NCBI RefSeq assembly: GCF_900091585.1
Contig: NZ_FMHT01000003.1
Span: 2,279,501-2,343,500, forward strand
From: Micromonospora nigra
GTDB taxonomy: Bacteria; Actinomycetota; Actinomycetes; Mycobacteriales; Micromonosporaceae
Direction: 5' to 3'
Length of the DNA: 64,000 nucleotides
The notes under the pieces: model-generated
Databases searched by the model: none
Seen by the model: the letters and a program-made list of their open reading frames with translations, nothing else
What the model was told of the DNA's origin: nothing
Part shown: in pieces, positions 25,664 to 33,462 of the stretch
How the letters are laid out: each line of letters starts with the position of its first letter
Numbering within the stretch: position 1 is the first letter of the stretch
Program-made: the position numbers and the translations under genes

Positions 25664-26617
25664 TCAGCCGTCCTCCCGAGCGGGTGACTCGGTCCGGAAG
25701 AAGTTGCTCTGCCGGCCGTCGCGCAACTGCTCCTGGTAGATCAGGTTGAGCCCACGCTCGTCGAACGTACGGAACCACTCGTCCCAACTGATCGCACGGA
25801 TCCGACCGCCCTCGCGGTAACCCGGCATGTCGAAGGTCAGCACCCCGGCACGATCCGGGCGCTCGGTGCCGCTGATCGTCGCCGGCATGGCACCGCGTTC
25901 CCGCGCCCAGCGGCGGATCACGTCGTGGTTGGTGGTGACGAGACTGCGACCCGGCCGCTCCGGCCGGTCGGCGAGCGAGCTGATCACCTGCGAGGACCGT
26001 ACCGAACGCGAGGTGGCCGGCCCCGTACGGACGCCACTGCCCTTTCCCGCCGCCTCTCGTGCTCCCCGCCTCGCGGCACCGCCCCCGGCAGGAGCCTTCT
26101 TGGCCCTGGTCTTCTCCGCCCGACCGGCGGACTCCTTCTTCGCTCCCGCCTTGGCCCGATCCGGCGCGGCCTTCGCCCCGCGACCCGGCGCAGCCTTGGC
26201 CCGACCCGGCGCGGCCTTGGCCCGACCCGGCGCGGCCTTCGCCCCGCGACCCGGCGCAGCCTTGGCGCGATCCGGCGCGGCCTTCGCTGTGGATGCGCGA
26301 GCAGATTCCGTCTTCTTCGCCGCTGAGGTGCGGCCGGCTGGTGCCTTCGTGGCCTTGGCCCGGCCGGCAGGGCCCGTGCCACGACGGGCCGCCCCACCTG
26401 ACCGCAACGTCTTCGCCAGCGTCTTCACCAGTTCCGGCTTGCGCAGCCCGGAAATCCCGGAGACGCCGTGCTGGCGCAGTTGCCCCCGGATCTCGTCCAC
26501 CCGCAGCCGCGAGATCTCCGACTCGGAGATCCGGGGCGTGTTCGGCGTCTGGTTGCCCGGTTGCTGCTTCGTCCTGGTCGCGGTCCCGCCGCGACCCGAG
26601 CTGTTCCGCTGAGCCAT
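25664..26617 (-). CDS. Rho-N/SAP-like domain plus Lys/Ala/Pro repeats plus C-terminal conserved domain
   Basis: This 317-residue protein starts with a Ser/Thr/Gln-rich tail, then a Rho-N/SAP-like helical module (LRVDEIRGQLRQHGVSGISG). A long basic linker follows with repeats of KAAPGRAKAAPGRGA/KAAPDRAKAG, like histone H1 or HupS tails. The last ~85 residues form a conserved globular domain (DVIRRWARERGAMPATISGT, then ISWDEWFRTFDERGLNLIYQE). That domain also occurs alone in other bacteria, sometimes mislabelled as a branching enzyme. A nucleoid-associated role is inferred from charge and architecture; true function is unknown. Confidence 0.7.
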   Translation of the reverse strand: MAQRNSSGRGGTATRTKQQPGNQTPNTPRISESEISRLRVDEIRGQLRQHGVSGISGLRKPELVKTLAKTLRSGGAARRGTGPAGRAKATKAPAGRTSAAKKTESARASTAKAAPDRAKAAPGRGAKAAPGRAKAAPGRAKAAPGRGAKAAPDRAKAGAKKESAGRAEKTRAKKAPAGGGAARRGAREAAGKGSGVRTGPATSRSVRSSQVISSLADRPERPGRSLVTTNHDVIRRWARERGAMPATISGTERPDRAGVLTFDMPGYREGGRIRAISWDEWFRTFDERGLNLIYQEQLRDGRQSNFFRTESPAREDG

Positions 26618-26697
26618 GAGACGCTCACGCTCCTCGACAGTCCGTCCTCGGCGCGCGGCGGATCCCCAGTGCCGCACCGCGCGGTGCGGCATACCCG

Positions 26698-27315
26698 TCA
26701 GGGCCGATCCGAACCTCCGTCGGCGGAACGACCCACCCCGGCGTCCGGGCCCCGCCCGCCCGGGGTCGCCCCGCCGGCCGTCGAACCGCCCGGGGTCGCC
26801 CCGCCGGCCGTCGAACCGCCCGGAGCGGGCGACGAAGGCTCGAAGAGGTGCGCGAAGGCCGCCAGGTTCGCGGTGGATTCGCCCCGCTTGACCCGCCACT
26901 CCCACTCGCGGCGGATGGAGCTGCCGAAGCCGATCTCGAGCATCGTGTCGAAGGACTCGTCGGCGTACGTCAGGACGGCACCGAGAATCCGGTCCAGCTC
27001 GTCCGCGTCGACCCCGGCCGGGTTGACCCGCCCCGTCAGGTACACGTCGCCCACCGCGTCGATGGAGAACGACACGGCGTACATCCGGGCGTTGCGCTGC
27101 AACAGCCAGGACCACAGCTCCTCACGCCGCTCGTCCGGCTGCCGCATCACGAACGCCTCGACGCGCAGCGCGTGTTCACCGACGATCAGGTTGCAGACCG
27201 TCTTGAGCTTGTGGGTGCCGGGCAGGGTGACGGCGTACGACCCCGGGCCGGTGGACTCCCAGGCGAGCTCACGTTCGTCACAGACCGACTCGATCAGTGC
27301 CCCAAGGTCGCTCAT
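26698..27315 (-). CDS. YbjN-domain protein
   Basis: This 205-residue protein has a YbjN domain (type III secretion chaperone-like fold) in about residues 1-155, with LPGTHKLKTVCNLIVGEHAL, FVMRQPDERREELWSWLLQR and DVYLTGRVNPAGV. A Gly/Ser/Thr/Ala tail follows, with a 10-residue repeat GGSTAGGATP encoded by an exact 30-bp duplication. It lies just upstream of the Lys-rich protein gene and downstream of mshA, as its homologue does in mycobacteria (mshA-ybjN-gpm). Function is unknown. Confidence 0.85.
   Translation of the reverse strand: MSDLGALIESVCDERELAWESTGPGSYAVTLPGTHKLKTVCNLIVGEHALRVEAFVMRQPDERREELWSWLLQRNARMYAVSFSIDAVGDVYLTGRVNPAGVDADELDRILGAVLTYADESFDTMLEIGFGSSIRREWEWRVKRGESTANLAAFAHLFEPSSPAPGGSTAGGATPGGSTAGGATPGGRGPDAGVGRSADGGSDRP
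26761..26820. repeat. Two exact tandem copies of a 30-bp unit
   Basis: The 30 bp at 26761-26790 are repeated exactly at 26791-26820 inside the YbjN gene, adding ten residues in frame to the C-terminal tail. Length variation between strains is likely. Confidence 0.9.
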
Positions 27316-27411
27316 CGCACCCACTCTACGGTCGGCGGCGGACGCCGGCCCGCCAGGCGAGCCGGCTCCACCGTGAACTCCTGCACCGCACACCGGGTCT
27401 CGGCGGACAGC

Positions 27412-28758
27412 TCAGCGGGAACAGGTCAGCGCCGAGCCACCGGCGAGCTCCGAGGCCAGCCGGGCCCGGTGCTCGGCGATGGCCTCGCCGTACACGGCGA
27501 GCAGGCCGGAGACCGTGCGGTCCCAGGAGAAGTTGCGGGCGTGCCGGGTGGCCCCGAGGGCCAGCTCCGCCCGGCGTGCCCGGTCGGGCAGCAGGCGACC
27601 GAGCGCGCGGGCCCAGTCGGCCGGGTCGTGCCCGTCGACCAGCACGCCACTGTTCTCGTCCCGCACGGCGGTCACCAGGCCACCGACGGCCGCCGCCACC
27701 ACCGGCGTACCGCAGGCCTGCGCCTCCAGGGCGACCAGGCCGAACGACTCGTTGTACGAGGGCACCGCGACCAGGTCGGCGGCCCGGTACAGGGCCGGCA
27801 GATCGTCGCCGGTCTGCGGGGGCAGGAACCGCACCCGGTCGGCGACGCCGAGCGAGGCGGTCAGCTCGATCAGGGCGGTCGGGCGGTCCAGGCCGCTGCC
27901 GCTGGGACCGCCGCAGATCACCACGGTGACCTCCCGGGCCAGCTCCGGATCCCGCTCACGCAGCTCGGCGACCGCGCGGATCAGCACGTCGGGGGCCTTC
28001 AGCGGCTGGATGCGGCCGACGAAGGCCACCACGTACCCCCGCTCGGGCAGGCCGAGACGGCGGCGCGCGGCGGCGGCGGCCCCGGGCAGCGGCCGGAAGC
28101 GGTCCAGGTCCACGCCGGGTTCCACCACCGAGACCCGGGTCGGGTCGGCGTCGTACCGGTCGATGAGGTCACCGGCCTCGACCTTGGTGTTCGCGACCAG
28201 GCGGTCCGCCTCCGCGACGACCTGCTCCTCGCCGATCACCCGGGCCTTCGGCTCGGGCCGGTCACCGGCGGCGAGCTGGGCGTTCTTGACCTTGGCGAGG
28301 GTGTGCGCGGTGTGCACCAGCGGCACGCCCCACCGCTCCTTGGCCAGCCAGCCGACCTGCCCGGAGAGCCAGTAGTGGGAGTGGATCAGCTCGTAGTGGC
28401 CCGGGGCGCGGGCCGCCTCGGCGCGCAGCACGCCGGCGGTGAAGGCGCACAGCTGGCCGGGCAGTTCCTCCTTGGTCAGCCCTTCGAGCGGGCCGGACGG
28501 GACGTGCCGGACGTGCACCCCGGGCGTCATCTCCACGACCGGGGGGAGGTCACCGGAGGTGGCCCGGGTGAATATCTCCACCTCGACGCCGGCTGCGGCG
28601 AGTCGCCGGGCGACCTCCAGGATGTAGACGTTCATCCCACCCGCGTCGCCCGTGCCGGGCTGGTGCAGCGGCGAGGTGTGCACCGAGACGGTCGCGATCC
28701 GCCGGGGCCACGGGCGGGCACCTCGCTGCCGGCCCACACCGGTGTGCATCCTCGCCAC
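27412..28758 (-). CDS. mshA: D-inositol-3-phosphate glycosyltransferase MshA
   Basis: This 448-residue GT4 enzyme makes GlcNAc-inositol phosphate from UDP-GlcNAc and inositol-3-phosphate, the first step of mycothiol synthesis. It has [20 protein letters not shown] (acceptor site), [39 protein letters not shown] and the nucleotide-sugar motif [17 protein letters not shown]. The GTG at 28758 has GGAG 5 bp upstream; GTG at 28776 is possible. A mycothiol-dependent enzyme is encoded at 32517, consistent with mycothiol use. Confidence 0.95.
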   Translation of the reverse strand: MARMHTGVGRQRGARPWPRRIATVSVHTSPLHQPGTGDAGGMNVYILEVARRLAAAGVEVEIFTRATSGDLPPVVEMTPGVHVRHVPSGPLEGLTKEELPGQLCAFTAGVLRAEAARAPGHYELIHSHYWLSGQVGWLAKERWGVPLVHTAHTLAKVKNAQLAAGDRPEPKARVIGEEQVVAEADRLVANTKVEAGDLIDRYDADPTRVSVVEPGVDLDRFRPLPGAAAAARRRLGLPERGYVVAFVGRIQPLKAPDVLIRAVAELRERDPELAREVTVVICGGPSGSGLDRPTALIELTASLGVADRVRFLPPQTGDDLPALYRAADLVAVPSYNESFGLVALEAQACGTPVVAAAVGGLVTAVRDENSGVLVDGHDPADWARALGRLLPDRARRAELALGATRHARNFSWDRTVSGLLAVYGEAIAEHRARLASELAGGSALTCSR

Positions 28759-28940
28759 GTCCGCTCCTTCAGTCACGGTTCATGCCGTCCACACGACCGG
28801 CGCTTCTCGGTCAACCGCCACACCGCGTGTCATCTTCCCGATCGCCCACCCACAATGCCCCGGCAAGGTCCCGGGGGCGTGACGGAACTCATCGCCGCAC
28901 CGGCGGCCGGCGGGCCGGTGGGCGGGGTGAAAATGGTCGG

Positions 28941-29702
28941 ATGACTCCTGTCGCCATCGTCACCGGAGCGTCGAGCGGCATCGGCGCGGCCACCGCACGC
29001 CGGCTCGCCGCCGAGGGCTTCCACGTCCTGGCCGCCGCGCGGCGCACCGACCGGCTGGCCGAGCTGGTCGAGCGGATCGCCGCCGACGGCGGCACCGCCA
29101 CCGGTGTCGCTTGCGACGTCACCTCCGACGAGGCGGTGGCCGGGCTGGCCGCGACGGCGCAGGCGGCGCCCGGCCCGGTCACCCTGCTGGTCAACAACGC
29201 CGGCGGGGCACGGGGCCTGGACCCGGTGGAGTCCGGCTCGGTGGCCGACTGGCAGTGGATGTACGACGTGAACGTGCTCGGCACCCTGCGGGTCACCAAG
29301 GCCCTGCTGCCGGCGCTGGAGGCGTCCGGCGCCGGCACCGTCGTGATCGTCTCGTCGACGGCCGGTTTCACCGTGTACGAGGGCGGCGGCGGGTACACCG
29401 CCGCCAAGCACGCGCAGACCGCGGTGGCCGGCACGCTGCGCCTGGAGCTGTGCGGCCGACCGGTACGGGTGGTCGAGATCGACCCCGGCATGGTGCGCAC
29501 CGACGAGTTCGCGATGGTCCGGTTCGCCGGGGACGCGGACCGGGCCGCCGCCGTCTACGAGGGGGTGGCCGAGCCGCTGGTCGCCGACGACGTCGCCGAC
29601 TGCATCGCCTGGTGCGCCACCCGTCCGCAGCACGTCAACGTGGACCGTCTCGTCGTCCGGCCACTGGCGCAGGCCGCCCAGCACAAGGTGCACCGGGGGT
29701 GA
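28941..29702 (+). CDS. Short-chain dehydrogenase/reductase
   Basis: This 253-residue classical SDR has VTGASSGIGAATARRL (cofactor loop), AARRTDRLAEL (Arg suggesting NADP preference), NNAGGARG, IVSSTAGFTVYEGGGGYTAAKHAQ with the catalytic Ser, Tyr and Lys, and DPGMVRTDEF. Family members of the YdfG type reduce small carbonyls or oxidise serine/3-hydroxy acids; the substrate here is unknown. It is divergent from mshA and followed 4 bp later by a methyltransferase. Confidence 0.9.
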   Translation: MTPVAIVTGASSGIGAATARRLAAEGFHVLAAARRTDRLAELVERIAADGGTATGVACDVTSDEAVAGLAATAQAAPGPVTLLVNNAGGARGLDPVESGSVADWQWMYDVNVLGTLRVTKALLPALEASGAGTVVIVSSTAGFTVYEGGGGYTAAKHAQTAVAGTLRLELCGRPVRVVEIDPGMVRTDEFAMVRFAGDADRAAAVYEGVAEPLVADDVADCIAWCATRPQHVNVDRLVVRPLAQAAQHKVHRG

Positions 29703-29706
29703 GCCC

Positions 29707-30486
29707 GTGAGGCCGCTCGGCGTCGTCACCCGGGGCACCACGAACCCGAACCGGCTGCGCCGGGTGGACAACTGGATCGTCGAGACCTGCGGTGACCCGC
29801 TGCGGGCGGCGGCGGACCCGCTGGTGGTGGATCTCGGCTACGGCGCCACCCCCGTCACGGCGGTGGAGCTGCGCGCCCGGCTGGCAACGGCGGTCCGCGG
29901 CGACGTGCGGGTGGTCGGGCTGGAGATCGATCCGGTACGCGTCGCCGCCGCCCAGCCCGCCGCCGACCCACCCGGGCTGACCTTCGCCCGGGGCGGCTTC
30001 GAGCTGGCCGGGCTGCGGCCCACCCTGGTCCGGGCGTTCAACGTGCTGCGCCAGTACGACGAGGGGCAGGTCGCCGACGCCTGGTCGACGGTCACCGGGC
30101 GGCTGGCACCGGGCGGGTCGCTGGTCGAGGGCACGTGCGACGAACTGGGCCGGCTCGGCGGCTGGGTGCGGGTGGACGGCGAGGGGCCCCGCACCCTCAC
30201 CCTGGCCGCCAAGCTGACGACCCTGCACAGCCCCGCCGAGCTGGCTGAGCGGCTGCCCAAGGCGTTGATCCACCGCAACGTGCCGGGCGAGCGGGTGCAC
30301 GACCTGATCCGGGCCCTGGACGACGCCTGGCGGGCCGCCGCCGGCTACGCCCCCTTCGGTCCCCGGCAGCGCTGGCTGCACACGGTGGCTGCCGTACGCG
30401 ACCTGGGCTGGCCGGTCCTGGGCGGCCCCCGCCGCTGGCGGCTGGGCGAGGTCACCCTTCCCTGGCCCGCCGTCGCCCCCACCTGA
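29707..30486 (+). CDS. Class I SAM-dependent methyltransferase-like protein
   Basis: This 259-residue protein has a Rossmann-like motif I, PLVVDLGYGATPVTAVEL, and an acidic end of strand 2, VVGLEIDPVRV. FNVLRQYDEGQ and LAPGGSLVEGTCDELGR form the later strands. This form is conserved in actinomycetes without a known substrate. It starts with a GTG 4 bp after the SDR stop, so both are probably co-expressed. Confidence 0.82.
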   Translation: MRPLGVVTRGTTNPNRLRRVDNWIVETCGDPLRAAADPLVVDLGYGATPVTAVELRARLATAVRGDVRVVGLEIDPVRVAAAQPAADPPGLTFARGGFELAGLRPTLVRAFNVLRQYDEGQVADAWSTVTGRLAPGGSLVEGTCDELGRLGGWVRVDGEGPRTLTLAAKLTTLHSPAELAERLPKALIHRNVPGERVHDLIRALDDAWRAAAGYAPFGPRQRWLHTVAAVRDLGWPVLGGPRRWRLGEVTLPWPAVAPT

Positions 30487-30550
30487 GCCGATCCGGCACC
30501 GAGGGCACGCGAGGAATCACCAGAGCCGGGATGCTCTGCGTTCTGGCCGA

Positions 30551-30766
30551 TCAGCCCAGCGAGTCCTCGTCGGCGGGCCGGGGTTGCCGGTATTCCTTGA
30601 TCCACTGCTCGATGTCCTCGGCGAGCCACACCTTCATACCGCGCAGTTCCTGGTACGGCTTTGGGAAGGTCGGGTACCGGGCGAGCTGCTGGAACCGCTG
30701 CCGCGAGACGTTCAGGCGCTGAGCGATCTCGTAGGGCCCCATGAGCTGCCCCGGCCCTCGGTCCAT
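30551..30766 (-). CDS. Small AlpA/excisionase-like helix-turn-helix protein
   Basis: This 71-residue protein has the layout of an AlpA-type regulator: MGPYEIAQRLNVSRQRFQQL forms the helix-turn-helix. It is followed by PTFPKPYQELRGMKVW and an acidic AEDIEQWIKEYRQ helix. Start choice is open between 30787 (GTG), 30766 and 30742. Such proteins often occur on integrative elements, but no integrase or att site is seen here. An inverted repeat directly upstream could be its operator. Confidence 0.75.
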   Translation of the reverse strand: MDRGPGQLMGPYEIAQRLNVSRQRFQQLARYPTFPKPYQELRGMKVWLAEDIEQWIKEYRQPRPADEDSLG

Positions 30767-30791
30767 GCCCTGAACGTAGGCAGACACGCGG

Positions 30792-30819
30792 TAGTCAATT
30801 AGCTATTGCCAGTTGACTA
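30792..30819. promoter_or_regulatory. Inverted repeat in the divergent promoter of the small cassette
   Basis: TAGTCAA (30792-30798) and TTGACTA (30813-30819) are perfect 7-bp arms 14 bp apart in AT-rich DNA. The arm centres are two helical turns apart, suiting a dimeric regulator. It is placed to control both the leftward HTH gene and the rightward pair. Confidence 0.55.
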
Positions 30820-30848
30820 ACCCCCTGGCTGACCGGGATCGTGGCTCC

Positions 30849-31034
30849 ATGCCGCGAAACGTGCGATACGACCAGTACCTGCTGGCAGCAGCTATGACCC
30901 TGGCCCGGCGGCATCGGCCGGTGTGGTCGTGGGTGAAGTGGCGGCGGGTCTGCCGGTGCGGGGGTGACCTGCCCTGCCGAACCAGACACCGGATACCCAT
31001 CAACCGGGGGCACTGGCCAGGTGAACACCGATGA
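30849..31034 (+). CDS. Small basic Cys-containing protein, unknown
   Basis: This 61-residue, highly basic protein begins MPRNVRYDQYLLAAAMTLAR and carries CRCGGDLPC, a short cluster of three Cys that may bind zinc. It then continues RTRHRIPINRGHW. There is no good ribosome site. Its TGA overlaps the next ATG (31031-31034), giving a coupled pair. I do not recognise the family, although similar small proteins are common near regulators in Micromonospora and Streptomyces accessory regions. Confidence 0.55.
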   Translation: MPRNVRYDQYLLAAAMTLARRHRPVWSWVKWRRVCRCGGDLPCRTRHRIPINRGHWPGEHR

Positions 31035-31351
31035 CCCGGCACGACCCGGCCACACCCTCCGCTGGCCGTGCGCGGGTGGATGGGGTGAAGCCGGGTGACG
31101 TGGTGCTCGTCGGGGCGGAGTGCTCGGTGCAGTTCGCGGGAGATCGCGCCCTGCGGTTGCGGGTGTCAGCAGACCCGAAGCCCACGTACGACGGGTGGAT
31201 CTGGATTGCCGGGTACGTCCTCGACGCACGGGGCCTGGCCACGGACAAGCGCGAGGTGTTCGTCATGAAGGCCGGGCTGCGGGTTGCCCCGGCACCCGCC
31301 ATCGGGAACCCGGGGCACCAGAGGCGGCGACAGGTCGTTCGTAAGGGCTGA
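31031..31351 (+). CDS. Small hypothetical protein with conserved GWIWIAGYVLDARG motif
   Basis: This 106-residue protein has a compact beta-rich core: VKPGDVVLVGAECSVQFAGD, TYDGWIWIAGYVLDARG and KREVFVMKAGLRV, with a basic tail. I recall this W-I-W-GY-L-D pattern from small proteins in actinomycete accessory cassettes, but no function is known. It is coupled by ATGA overlap to the Cys-containing protein upstream. It is convergent with murB, which ends 4 bp further. Confidence 0.6.
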   Translation: MTRHDPATPSAGRARVDGVKPGDVVLVGAECSVQFAGDRALRLRVSADPKPTYDGWIWIAGYVLDARGLATDKREVFVMKAGLRVAPAPAIGNPGHQRRRQVVRKG

Positions 31352-31354
31352 ACG

Positions 31355-32446
31355 TCAGATGGTGCAGTTGACCAGGACGGGTTCGGGGTGGAGGGTGACG
31401 CCGAAGCGGGCCCGGACCCCGTCGCGGATGTCGCGGGCGAGAGCGACCAGGGCCCGGGTGCTGGCGGTGCCGGTGGGGTTGGTCAGCGCCAGGGTGTGCT
31501 TGCTGGAGATGGCCACGCCCTCCGGCCCCGGGTACCCCTTGCCGAAGCCCGACTTGTCGATCAGCCACGCCGCGCTGACCTTGACCACGTCACCTGCGCC
31601 GGGCCAGGCCGGCGGCTCCCCCACGTCGGCCGCGCGCTCGCGCAGCAGCTCGTACGCGGCCCGGTCGAGCACCGGGTTGGTGAAGAAGGAGCCCACCGAG
31701 CGGGTGTCGGGGTCGGTCGGGTCGAGCACCATGCCCTTGCCGGCGCGCAGCCGCAGCACCGTGGCTCGGGCGTCGGCCAGTGGCACCCGGTCGCCGGCCT
31801 CGACGCCCAGCGCCTTCGCCAGTTCGGCGTAACGGACCGGGCCGGACAGCGGCGACCGGGTCAGCCGGAAGTCCACCGAGAGCACGACCCAGCGGTCGCT
31901 GTACTTGAAGACGCTGCCCCGGTACGCGAACCCGCAGTCCGTGGCGGTGATCCGCCCGACGCTGCCGGTGACCCGGTCGAGCACCTCGACGCCGGTGATG
32001 GTCTCGGCGACCTCCTGCCCGTACGCGCCGACGTTCTGGATCGGGGTGGCGCCGGTCGAGCCGGGGATGCCGGACAGGCACTCCAGGCCGGACCAGCCGT
32101 TGTCGACGGTGGCGGCGACCAGGTCGTCCCACGGTTCGCCGGCCTCGACGCGTACGGTCACGGTGCCGGCGTCCTGTGTGACGACCCGCAGCCCTCGCGA
32201 GCGGACCAGGACCACGGTGCCGGGGAACCCGGCGTCGCCGATCACCACGTTGCTGCCGCCGGCGAGGACGAGCACGGGCTCGTCCCGGTCCGCGGCCTCG
32301 GTGACCCGGGCGACGAGGTCCCCGGCACTGGTCGCGGCGACGAGACGGCCGGCCGGCCCGCCGAGGCGTAGGGTCGTGTATCGCGACAGTTGACCCGTGG
32401 TGACGGGTTCGGCTCCTGATGTCGGCTGGGCGTGGACGTCTGACAC
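31355..32446 (-). CDS. murB: UDP-N-acetylenolpyruvoylglucosamine reductase
   Basis: This 363-residue FAD/NADPH enzyme completes UDP-MurNAc synthesis for peptidoglycan. It has YTTLRLGGPAGRLVAATS, VLAGGSNVVIGDAGF, SGLECLSGIPGSTGATPIQN, GAYGQEVAETI with the catalytic region, GSFFTNPV with the catalytic Ser, and SAAWLIDKSGF. The GTG at 32446 precedes a natural start VSDVHAQ. It is divergent from the mycothiol-dependent enzyme. Its length and type match mycobacterial MurB (type I, long form). Confidence 0.95.
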   Translation of the reverse strand: MSDVHAQPTSGAEPVTTGQLSRYTTLRLGGPAGRLVAATSAGDLVARVTEAADRDEPVLVLAGGSNVVIGDAGFPGTVVLVRSRGLRVVTQDAGTVTVRVEAGEPWDDLVAATVDNGWSGLECLSGIPGSTGATPIQNVGAYGQEVAETITGVEVLDRVTGSVGRITATDCGFAYRGSVFKYSDRWVVLSVDFRLTRSPLSGPVRYAELAKALGVEAGDRVPLADARATVLRLRAGKGMVLDPTDPDTRSVGSFFTNPVLDRAAYELLRERAADVGEPPAWPGAGDVVKVSAAWLIDKSGFGKGYPGPEGVAISSKHTLALTNPTGTASTRALVALARDIRDGVRARFGVTLHPEPVLVNCTI

Positions 32447-32516
32447 GTCTCTCACCCTAGGCTGAGGGGTAGCCGCGGCACCCACTGGTGGCCCGGTCAC
32501 CCCCGGGAGGATGGCG

Positions 32517-33278
32517 ATGAGCAGATTGCACGGCACCAAGGACTTCTGGATCTCCGCCCTGCGGGCGGACGGCCCGGCGTTCGCTGCGGCGGTGGCCGAG
32601 GCTCCGCCGGAGACACCGGTGTTGTCGTGTCCGGGCTGGACGGTCACCGACCTGGCCCTGCATCTCGCTGGCGTCTACCGGTGGGTGCACGAGGTCGCCG
32701 GTTCCGGCGCGGCGGCACCGCCGCCCGCGCGTGCGGAGCGGGTGGAGCCGAGGCCGGGCGACACCGCGCTGGGGTTGTGGCAGCAGGCGTACGACCAGCT
32801 CATGGTGCTCTTCGACGGCCTCGACCCGGAGGCCCCGGCCTGGAACTGGGCGCCGCAGCCGAAGCGGGCGGGTTTCTGGCCGCGCCGGATGGCGCACGAG
32901 ACGGCGGTGCACCGGTGGGACGCGCAGCTCGCCATCGGGGCGGGCGACCCGGTCGAGGCGAAGCTCGCGGCCGACGGGGTCGGTGAGGTGCTGGACACCT
33001 GGCTGCCCGCCGGGCGGCGGCGGACGGCCGGCCAGTGGCACGGGGTGGTGCGGTTGACGGCGACGGACGCGGCGCAGGAGTGGTTCCTGCGGCTACGTGG
33101 TGAGGGGGTGGCCCTGCTGGACACGGCGACCATCTTCGACCACGACGACCACCATGCCCGGGTGCAGGCCAGCGGCCCCGCCAGCGACCTGCTGCTGGCG
33201 CTGTGGGGTCGGGTGAGCTTCGACTCGCTGAGCGTCACCGGCGACCGGAGCCTGCTGGAGGGCGTGCGCACGGGCTGA
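32517..33278 (+). CDS. Maleylpyruvate isomerase-family mycothiol-dependent enzyme
   Basis: This 253-residue protein has the DinB-like four-helix domain with SCPGWTVTDLALHLAGVYRW (first metal His), FWPRRMAHETAVHRWDAQLA (H-x-x-x-H metal ligands) and a C-terminal MDMPI domain. Proteins of this kind use mycothiol as cofactor for isomerisation or S-transfer. GGGAGG lies 6 bp before the ATG at 32517. An ordinary role in mycothiol-linked detoxification is inferred; the substrate is unknown. Confidence 0.88.
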   Translation: MSRLHGTKDFWISALRADGPAFAAAVAEAPPETPVLSCPGWTVTDLALHLAGVYRWVHEVAGSGAAAPPPARAERVEPRPGDTALGLWQQAYDQLMVLFDGLDPEAPAWNWAPQPKRAGFWPRRMAHETAVHRWDAQLAIGAGDPVEAKLAADGVGEVLDTWLPAGRRRTAGQWHGVVRLTATDAAQEWFLRLRGEGVALLDTATIFDHDDHHARVQASGPASDLLLALWGRVSFDSLSVTGDRSLLEGVRTG

Positions 33279-33300
33279 CCGCGCCGGATCGCGTCCACCG

Positions 33301-33338
33301 CCACGGGCGGCTCTCTCCGCGGAGGGGGCCGCCCGTGG
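33301..33338 (+). terminator. Stem-loop after the mycothiol-dependent enzyme gene
   Basis: CCACGGGCGGC (33301-33311) pairs perfectly over 11 bp with 33328-33338. An inner CTCC/GGAG pair shortens the loop, and CTGTTTCG follows. It isolates the ceb promoter from upstream transcription. Confidence 0.75.
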
Positions 33339-33359
33339 CTGTTTCGTGATCGGATTGCG

Positions 33360-33373
33360 AGAGAGCGCTCTCT
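33360..33373. promoter_or_regulatory. CebR-type operator, copy 1
   Basis: AGAGAGCGCTCTCT is a perfect 14-bp palindrome with the GAGCGCTC core typical of CebR-like LacI regulators (the Streptomyces consensus is TGGGAGCGCTCCCA). It abuts a TTGACA -35 hexamer at 33373-33378, so binding would occlude RNA polymerase. Confidence 0.85.
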
Positions 33374-33404
33374 TGACAGTGCTGCCGGCGGCGCGCACCC
33401 TACG

Positions 33405-33418
33405 TGAGAGCGCTCTCA
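33405..33418. promoter_or_regulatory. CebR-type operator, copy 2
   Basis: TGAGAGCGCTCTCA is a second perfect 14-bp palindrome, 45 bp centre to centre from copy 1 and 45 bp before the cebE ATG. Two operators flanking the promoter region suggest tight or cooperative repression of the ceb operon. Confidence 0.85.
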
Positions 33419-33462
33419 ACTCACCTACCACCACCCGTCCGACCTGGGAAGGGGTCACCCCA

